From positions 1-11,175 of the forward strand of contig DAVT01000072.1 of NCBI GenBank assembly GCA_002505685.1: 11,175 bases of DNA, given 5' to 3'. Below are positions 7,024-11,175 of this stretch, piece by piece. The position numbers were made by a program, and so were the translations under genes. This DNA is from Euryarchaeota archaeon UBA501. GTDB lineage: Archaea; Thermoplasmatota; Poseidoniia; Poseidoniales; Thalassarchaeaceae. The notes beneath the pieces are model-generated. The model did not search any database. It was given only the letters and a program-made list of their open reading frames with translations, and was not told the DNA's origin. The number at the start of each line of letters is the position of its first letter. The stretch's first letter is position 1.

Positions 7024-7395
7024 GTGGGTGAGGTCATGTCCGTCGAAGACGAAGAGTTGGCCCAGTTACGTGCTGCAAGACAGGCAGAGATACAACAGCA
7101 ACTCCAAACACAGGCCGAACAGCAAGCACAACAAGAGATGGAGCAGGCTGCGGCCGAAGAGGAAGCGAATCTGATCGCTTCAGCAATGAGGACGATTCTC
7201 ACACCCGAGGCTCGAGACCGTTTGGCACGAGTTGAATTGGGTCACCCAGAGATTGCAGCCACTGTCAAACAACACTTGTTCACCCTACATCAGAGCAATC
7301 AGATTCAAGTTCCAGTCAATGATGAAATGTTGAAACGCATTTTGAAAGGACTTTCAGAAAACAGTCGTCGGGAGACAACAATACGGCGGATTTGA
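7024..7395 (+). CDS. PDCD5-family DNA-binding protein
   Basis: The 123-aa product is an archaeal homologue of eukaryotic PDCD5 (TFAR19), a small helical-bundle protein reported to bind DNA in archaea and chaperonin or p53-pathway partners in eukaryotes. The conserved core is clear from about residue 47: LIASAMRTILTPEARDRLARVELGHPE, then VKQHLFTLHQSNQI, NDEMLKRILKGL and the final basic RRETTIRRI. The N-terminal 45 residues form a Gln/Ala/Glu-rich helix (IQQQLQTQAEQQAQQEMEQ) that looks like a long single helix or coiled coil. The start is uncertain: GTG 7024 has GGAG eight nt upstream; ATG 7036 gives MSVEDEELAQLR, closer to the usual N-terminus, but its SD is poorly spaced. The gene follows rps19e by 14 nt and precedes rpl39e by 9 nt. 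Confidence 0.93.
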   Translation: MGEVMSVEDEELAQLRAARQAEIQQQLQTQAEQQAQQEMEQAAAEEEANLIASAMRTILTPEARDRLARVELGHPEIAATVKQHLFTLHQSNQIQVPVNDEMLKRILKGLSENSRRETTIRRI

Positions 7396-7404
7396 GGGAT
7401 TAAC

Positions 7405-7560
7405 ATGGCAAGACACAAGCCCTATGCAAAGAAAAAGCGCCTGAACAAGGTAACAAAGCAAAACCGCAGAGTTCCTGTTTGGGTTATGCTTCGAACCAAC
7501 CGAAAGGTGACAAATCACCCAAAGCGCCACCACTGGCGACGCAGTAAACTACAACGCTAG
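7405..7560 (+). CDS. rpl39e: 50S ribosomal protein L39e
   Basis: This 51-aa, very basic protein lines part of the nascent-peptide exit tunnel in archaeal and eukaryotic large subunits. It starts MARHKPYAKKKRLNKVTKQN and continues with RRVPVWVMLRTNRKV, then ends HHWRRSKLQR; the NRRVPVWV and WRR segments are the family hallmarks. The length is the standard one. GAGG (7394-7397), overlapping the PDCD5-like stop codon, serves as the SD, seven nt before the ATG. The SD of the next gene begins at this gene's stop codon, so the ribosomal genes are tightly coupled. Confidence 0.97.
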   Translation: MARHKPYAKKKRLNKVTKQNRRVPVWVMLRTNRKVTNHPKRHHWRRSKLQR

Positions 7561-7566
7561 GAGGAT
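7559..7566 (+). promoter_or_regulatory. Strong SD of rpl31e overlapping the rpl39e stop
   Basis: AGGAGGAT, five nt before the ATG at 7572, is the best SD match in the window; its first two bases are the last two of the rpl39e TAG. It fixes ATG 7572 as the rpl31e start rather than TTG 7566, which lies inside the SD. Confidence 0.8.
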
Positions 7567-7571
7567 TGGAA

Positions 7572-7835
7572 ATGGCTGAAACTAAGGAAATGGTTGTCCC
7601 ACTACGTGCAGCATGGGCTGTACCAAGAACTCAACGCGCAGCACGTGCAATGAAGGAAATCCGAAAGCATGTATCTCGTCACATGAAGATGGAGGAAGAC
7701 GAGGAATTGTGGATTGATGAGGCTGTGAATCACGCAATTTGGGCACGTGGCATACAGAAGCCACCACGAAAGATTCGCCTGGTTGTCACTCGTGAAGAGG
7801 GATTTCCGATTGAAGTTAAACTGGTAGAGGAGTGA
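7572..7835 (+). CDS. rpl31e: 50S ribosomal protein L31e
   Basis: This archaeal/eukaryotic large-subunit protein sits near the exit of the polypeptide tunnel. The 87-aa product has the family pattern: VVPLRAAWAVPRTQRAARAMKEIRKHVSRHMK, then WIDEAVNHAIWARGIQKPPRKIRLVV and an acidic end. The RGIQKPPRK motif is diagnostic. The start is ATG 7572, set by the strong SD. The 3' end carries the SD for rps17e (GAGGAGTGA, overlapping the stop TGA). In many archaea the next gene is the initiation factor aIF6; here it is rps17e. Confidence 0.97.
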   Translation: MAETKEMVVPLRAAWAVPRTQRAARAMKEIRKHVSRHMKMEEDEELWIDEAVNHAIWARGIQKPPRKIRLVVTREEGFPIEVKLVEE

Positions 7836-7840
7836 AAATT

Positions 7841-8032
7841 ATGGGCAACATTCGACCGTCATTTATCAAAATTCGAGCAATTCGACTTTGTGAAGAGTAC
7901 CCTGACCAATTCAACGATGATTTCGAAAACAACAAGGCATTGGTAGCAGAGTTCACTGATGTTGAGAACAAGCGCATGCGTAACTGGATTGCGGGTTATG
8001 TAACCCGCTACATGCAGCGACGCGAGGACTGA
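7841..8032 (+). CDS. rps17e: 30S ribosomal protein S17e
   Basis: This small-subunit protein of archaea and eukaryotes has 63 aa here, the usual archaeal length; eukaryotic versions are about twice as long. Hallmarks are the start MGNIRPSFIKIRAIRLCEEY, the central DQFNDDFENNKALVAEFTDV and the diagnostic KRMRNWIAGYVTRYM. ATG 7841 is chosen over GTG 7832 because MGNIRP is the family N-terminus and the GGAGTG SD lies six nt upstream. The gene starts 5 nt after rpl31e. Confidence 0.95.
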   Translation: MGNIRPSFIKIRAIRLCEEYPDQFNDDFENNKALVAEFTDVENKRMRNWIAGYVTRYMQRRED

Positions 8033-8041
8033 GGTGCAAAG

Positions 8042-8251
8042 ATGTCGACCCTCGAGGTCGATCAGTCAGGCGAAATTGGCCACGTACACCACGCCAAGCG
8101 ACAGGTGCTGCTGGATTTCATGAACTATCTCAAGGCGAGTGGATACCTCAGATTCTCATACCCTATGCCTAATCAAGAGCGCGGAGAGGGATGGATGATG
8201 TTTCTCTATGAGCCATTATCTCAGGAAATCATCGATGGCTTTGAGGCGTGA
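8042..8251 (+). CDS. Conserved-context small protein, 69 aa, function unknown
   Basis: The 69-aa product begins MSTLEVDQSGEIGHVHHAKR and contains a helix (QVLLDFMNYLKASGYLRF), a Pro/Gly loop and an aromatic strand (GWMMFLYEPLSQEI). The pI looks near neutral, unlike the very basic ribosomal neighbours. No membrane segment, Cys motif or known domain is visible. It has a textbook GAGGTG SD six nt before the ATG, starts 9 nt after rps17e and ends 2 nt before the trmJ ATG, so it is almost certainly a real, co-translated gene. Its place suggests a role in ribosome or tRNA metabolism, which is inference from position only. Confidence 0.8.
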   Translation: MSTLEVDQSGEIGHVHHAKRQVLLDFMNYLKASGYLRFSYPMPNQERGEGWMMFLYEPLSQEIIDGFEA

Positions 8252-8253
8252 GA

Positions 8254-9030
8254 ATGGGCACCAACTCAGCGATTCCACATCCAACATGGAATTGTGAGCT
8301 TGTTATTGTCCTTGTCGAGCCACAGTTTGAGGGTAACGTGGGTGCAGTGGCACGATGTCTGCGAAATTTTGGACTACACGAATTGCGGATTTTGCGCCAT
8401 GACGGTGTGTTTTCGGATGAAACGCGTAACCGGGCCAAGCACGCGCAAGGCGTACTCGATGATTGCCAAATTCACCAAGAATGGGATGCTTGTTTTGAAG
8501 ACATCAGTTTGGTTATTGGAACGAGTGGGAAACGAGAACATGGGGACAAAGTCCTGTTCCGTCACTTTTTGTTACCTGCGGAAATGGGTGAACGATTGTC
8601 ACAAGTCGAAGGCAAGGTGGCGATTGTGTTCGGACCTGAGGGCATGGGATTGACTCAGGAAGAATTGCGCGCATGCGACCTAATGCTGACCATCCCCACA
8701 TGGGAAGGTTACCCTATTCTCAACCTCAGCCATACGGTCGCCATCGTTTGCTACGAATGGTTCCAAACCCTGTTACCGAATGTAGGGCGCCAACACGCAT
8801 TGCCAAAAACAGTCCACACTGAACGCATATTAAACCCTCAACTGAAGCGTGAAATTCGTCGCCGATGCATGGAGATTGCAAATGCGTCAGCAAAACGTGA
8901 TGACCAAAAAATCTCAGCTGCAGACACACTAACTCGAGTCATTTTACGAGGTATCCCCACCGATGACGAGGCACACAAGCTACTGGGGTTGCTCGATGCA
9001 GCGACCAAGGCGATGAAGGGTGATGACTGA
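8254..9030 (+). CDS. trmJ: TrmJ-type SPOUT tRNA 2'-O-methyltransferase
   Basis: This S-adenosylmethionine-dependent RNA 2'-O-methyltransferase of the SpoU/TrmH class is most like TrmJ, which modifies nucleotide 32 of the tRNA anticodon loop; archaeal TrmJ is reported to prefer C32. The 258-aa product shows all three SPOUT motifs: NVGAVARCLRNFG at 28-40, with Arg34 as the presumed catalytic arginine; FGPEGMGLTQEEL at 126-138; and GYPILNLSHTVAIVCYEW at 152-169, forming the knotted SAM site. A C-terminal helical extension follows, as in TrmJ. Start ATG 8254 is used instead of GTG 8248 because GAGG lies seven nt before it. The stop TGA shares one base with the next ATG. Another 2'-O-methyltransferase target cannot be excluded. 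Confidence 0.85.
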   Translation: MGTNSAIPHPTWNCELVIVLVEPQFEGNVGAVARCLRNFGLHELRILRHDGVFSDETRNRAKHAQGVLDDCQIHQEWDACFEDISLVIGTSGKREHGDKVLFRHFLLPAEMGERLSQVEGKVAIVFGPEGMGLTQEELRACDLMLTIPTWEGYPILNLSHTVAIVCYEWFQTLLPNVGRQHALPKTVHTERILNPQLKREIRRRCMEIANASAKRDDQKISAADTLTRVILRGIPTDDEAHKLLGLLDAATKAMKGDD

Positions 9031-9929
9031 TGAATTTACCAACCACTCAGTTGTTTATGGCCCGTGATGGCCGAACGCTGGATGTTTTGGTTGGAGGAGA
9101 TGCAAGTTCACCAACTGCCCTTGTTTGCCATCATGGCACACCTAGTGATGCGACGATCTGGAATGATTGGCATGCGGATGCCATGGAAAACAAGTTGCGA
9201 TTGATATCTGTTTCAAGACCTGGCTACGCCTTTTCGGAGCGAAATTCCGGCAGGTCTGTTTCTTGTGCGGCTGCGGACGTAGAAGATGTTCTAGACGCAC
9301 TAGCAATTGAGAAATTCTTGGTCATTGGTTGGTCTGGTGGCGGCCCGCATGCGCTCGCTTGTGCAGCATTGCTTCCTGAGCGATGTATTGCGGCCAGTAT
9401 TTTGGCTGGTGTCGGCCCTCATGGAGAACCGGATCTGGATTCCCTCTCGGACATGGGTCCTGAAAATATCGAGCACAAAAAAATCGCTATACAGGGTGAA
9501 GCCGCATTGCGGGAATGGGCGAAAACAAACGCTGCAGATTGGTTTACAATTGCAGATGAAGATTTGGCTGCTGCTCTCGGGGGACTTGTCCCTGAAATCG
9601 ATGTATATGCACTGAATGAACAGGGGCAGGCAAAAATTTGGGCGAGTAGTATCCGAAGGAGCCTACAAAACGGAATTGACGGATATATCGATGACAGCCT
9701 TGTATTCTGTAAATACTGGGGATTCAGACCTGCAGATATCCGCATCCCTGTTACAGTTTGGCAAGGTGATCTAGACCTGATGGTACCGTTTACACATGGT
9801 CAATGGCTCATCAAGCATATCCCCAATGCAAAGGGGATGCTGGAAATTGGGCATGGTCACATATCGCTGATTGCAGATAAAAAACAGGCAATCATCGACG
9901 ACTTGATTTCTCATATCAGAACTTCATAA
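9030..9929 (+). CDS. Alpha/beta-fold hydrolase
   Basis: The 299-aa protein has the alpha/beta hydrolase plan: an oxyanion-loop HHGTPSD at 34-40, the nucleophile elbow GWSGGGPHAL with Ser102 in G-x-S-x-G, a helical cap (about 130-235), the acid in WQGDLDLMVP (Asp249, possibly Asp247) and the base in GHGHISL (His277 or His275). All three members of the catalytic triad are present, so it is expected to be active. Relatives include esterases, epoxide hydrolases and peptidases; the substrate cannot be read from the sequence. There is no signal peptide, so it is cytoplasmic. Its ATG overlaps the trmJ stop by one base (TGATG), which implies translational coupling. It is the last gene of the plus-strand series. 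Confidence 0.9.
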   Translation: MNLPTTQLFMARDGRTLDVLVGGDASSPTALVCHHGTPSDATIWNDWHADAMENKLRLISVSRPGYAFSERNSGRSVSCAAADVEDVLDALAIEKFLVIGWSGGGPHALACAALLPERCIAASILAGVGPHGEPDLDSLSDMGPENIEHKKIAIQGEAALREWAKTNAADWFTIADEDLAAALGGLVPEIDVYALNEQGQAKIWASSIRRSLQNGIDGYIDDSLVFCKYWGFRPADIRIPVTVWQGDLDLMVPFTHGQWLIKHIPNAKGMLEIGHGHISLIADKKQAIIDDLISHIRTS

Positions 9930-9948
9930 TCCATTTTTCAGATTATGA
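9924..9948. terminator. Hairpin between convergent hydrolase and folA genes, possible bidirectional terminator
   Basis: TCATAATC (9924-9931) and GATTATGA (9941-9948) form a perfect 8-bp inverted repeat around a 9-nt loop containing T5. Both stop codons sit in the arms: TAA of the hydrolase in the left arm, TAA of folA (read on the minus strand) in the right arm. Archaeal termination relies mainly on T-runs, and the T5 in the loop would serve the plus strand only. A bidirectional terminator or a 3'-end stabilising stem is therefore inference. Confidence 0.5.
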
Positions 9949-10452
9949 CTTTGTCCAAATCGAATATGTCGTTGAGAACTCATTATCACTGTCTGCTTGC
10001 AACGTTTCGATGACCGATTCGGTCCACTCGCCGCGATTCCATTCTGGAAATTTAATGTCGCCCGAATTTGTTGTGTGTACGGTTGTGACATGGATTTCCT
10101 CAACTCTGTCGAGGAACATTTCGTAAATTTGAGCGCCCCCAATCACCCAACATTCGTCACAGGCCTCTGCGTAAGCTATCTCGATTGCTCGGCCCTGATA
10201 CAACGCTGCTTCAGCCTCAGGGTGACTCCAGTCGATATCTCGTGACATCACGATGTTTACGCGTTCAGGGAGGGGTCGGTATGCGTCTGGAAGCGAATCC
10301 CAAGTTTTGCGACCCATAATCACGGCATTGAAACCATCCGCCTCAGTCAGGGATTTGAAACGTGACATATCAGATTTCAATCTCCATGGCAAGTCACCCT
10401 GTCGACCGATACAACCTTCTTCATCCATGGCGACAATCATTGCCAGTTTCAT
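9943..10452 (-). CDS. folA: Dihydrofolate reductase
   Basis: This enzyme reduces dihydrofolate to tetrahydrofolate with NADPH, regenerating the cofactor used up by ThyA. The 169-aa length is normal. Visible motifs: MIVAMDEEGCIGRQGDLPWRL with the proton-relay acid Asp28 (equivalent to E. coli Asp27), VIMGRKTWDSLP (NADPH-binding), RPLPERVNIVMSR, CWVIGGAQIYEMF (the Gly-Gly cofactor loop) and GDIKFPEW near the C-terminus. It starts 8 nt after the thyA stop, and its SD (AGGTGAT) overlaps that stop, so the two genes form an operon with thyA first. It converges with the hydrolase gene across the 9924-9948 hairpin. Confidence 0.96.
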   Translation of the reverse strand: MKLAMIVAMDEEGCIGRQGDLPWRLKSDMSRFKSLTEADGFNAVIMGRKTWDSLPDAYRPLPERVNIVMSRDIDWSHPEAEAALYQGRAIEIAYAEACDECWVIGGAQIYEMFLDRVEEIHVTTVHTTNSGDIKFPEWNRGEWTESVIETLQADSDNEFSTTYSIWTKS

Positions 10453-10455
10453 GCA

Positions 10456-10462
10456 ATCACCT
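10456..10462 (-). promoter_or_regulatory. SD of folA overlapping the thyA stop
   Basis: AGGTGAT begins on the second base of the thyA TAG and lies 3 nt before the folA ATG, pointing to translational coupling of ThyA and DHFR. Confidence 0.65.
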
Positions 10463-11175
10463 AGACACTGATGGGAGCCGCAATGTGTGGATGGTGCTCA
10501 TATCCTTCAATCTCAATGTGTTCAGCCGTGAAATCATCAATACTCATGATACTGGAATCGAGTTTTAGTGTCGGCAAGGACAATGGGTCGCGCGTAACCT
10601 GTTCACGGGCTTGATCAAGGTGGTTTAGGTATAGGTGTGCATCGCCAATGGTGTGAACAAAATCCCCCACACCAAGTCCACAAACCTGCGCCATCATGTG
10701 AGTTAACAAAGCGTAGGAGGCGATGTTGAAGGGGACCCCAAGGAAAACATCGGCGCTTCTCTGATACAGTTGGCAAGAGAGTTTACCATCTGCGACATAG
10801 AACTGGAAGAACGCATGGCAGGGCATCAGTGCCATGTCCTCAAGTTCGCCAACATTCCATGCACTGACCAAAATTCTGCGGCTTGATGGATTCGACTTGA
10901 TGAGCTCGACTGCTTCTGAAATTTGGTCGATGATACGTCCGTCTTTGGTTTCCCACTTGCGCCATTGTTTACCGTAGACTGGGCCCAAGTCACCATTTTC
11001 GTCAGCCCACTCGTTCCAAATGCGAACCTTGTTTTCCTGCAGATAACTCACATTGGTATCGCCAGAGAGGAACCAAAGCAACTCGTGGATGATGCTGGGC
11101 CAATGTAGACGCTTGGTGGTCACCGCTGGGAAACCCTGTGAAAGATCGAATCGCATCTGATGGCCGAAAACCGAC
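10461..11175 (-). CDS. thyA: Thymidylate synthase ThyA (5' end outside window)
   Basis: This enzyme converts dUMP to dTMP using methylenetetrahydrofolate and releases dihydrofolate. The visible part starts at SVFGHQMRF, equivalent to E. coli residue 28, so about 27 residues including the phosphate-binding Arg21 lie off the edge; the internal ATG at 11156 corresponds to Met34 and is not the start. Counting from there, the catalytic Cys falls at 146 (MPCHAFFQF), SRR at 125-127, RSAD at 166-169, Asn177 in PFNIASYALL, and His207/Tyr209 in HLYLNH. All match E. coli numbering, and the protein would end at residue 264, exactly the E. coli length. The sequence is strongly bacterial in type, suggesting transfer from bacteria. 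It is upstream of and coupled to folA. Confidence 0.97.
   Translation of the reverse strand, partial: SVFGHQMRFDLSQGFPAVTTKRLHWPSIIHELLWFLSGDTNVSYLQENKVRIWNEWADENGDLGPVYGKQWRKWETKDGRIIDQISEAVELIKSNPSSRRILVSAWNVGELEDMALMPCHAFFQFYVADGKLSCQLYQRSADVFLGVPFNIASYALLTHMMAQVCGLGVGDFVHTIGDAHLYLNHLDQAREQVTRDPLSLPTLKLDSSIMSIDDFTAEHIEIEGYEHHPHIAAPISV

Noticed and set aside
1..11175. CRISPR array, tRNA, transposase or prophage signs
   Set aside because: No regular spaced repeats, cloverleaf, transposase motifs, integrase or phage genes were seen; the window reads as ordinary chromosome.

Overview
The window looks like a piece of a marine planktonic archaeal chromosome, most likely Marine Group II (Candidatus Poseidoniales, 'Euryarchaeota'). 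The archaeal assignment rests on ribosomal proteins that bacteria lack (S19e, L39e, L31e, S17e) and a PDCD5-type protein, packed in one short-spaced operon. The group assignment is an inference from the large CARDB/Ig-type surface protein with a cytoplasmic zinc-ribbon tail, the bacterial-looking thyA-folA pair and the moderate GC. No mobile element, CRISPR array, tRNA or rRNA was seen.

Layout. (1) 1-999, minus: the 5' part of a membrane protein with four predicted TM segments followed by HEAT-like helical repeats; it runs off the left edge. (2) 1103-1738, plus: a two-gene unit of a 55-aa two-TM protein and a PqqD-like (RRE fold) protein, divergent from gene 1. (3) 1735-6414, minus: a 276-aa membrane-anchored, sequon-rich protein followed by a 1263-aa signal-peptide, multi-Ig surface protein. 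The last gene meets the PqqD-like gene tail to tail with a 4-base overlap. (4) 6539-9929, plus: rps19e, PDCD5-like, rpl39e, rpl31e, rps17e, an unrecognised 69-aa protein, a TrmJ-type tRNA 2'-O-methyltransferase and an alpha/beta hydrolase, with gaps of 14 nt or less. (5) 9943-11175, minus: folA (DHFR) preceded by thyA (thymidylate synthase), which is cut at the right edge.

How they work together. Block 4 joins ribosome and translation genes, extended by a tRNA modification enzyme and, by translational coupling, a hydrolase of unknown substrate. Block 5 is the dTMP cycle: ThyA makes dTMP and dihydrofolate, and FolA regenerates tetrahydrofolate. Block 3 is probably a cell-surface module. Most genes have a Shine-Dalgarno sequence (GAGGTG or GGAG type) close to the start. 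This decided several starts; six of them lie downstream of the longest possible ORF start.

The least explained parts are the surface protein with a cytosolic zinc ribbon, the 55-aa membrane protein/PqqD-like pair, the TM-HEAT protein, and the 69-aa protein inside the ribosomal operon.
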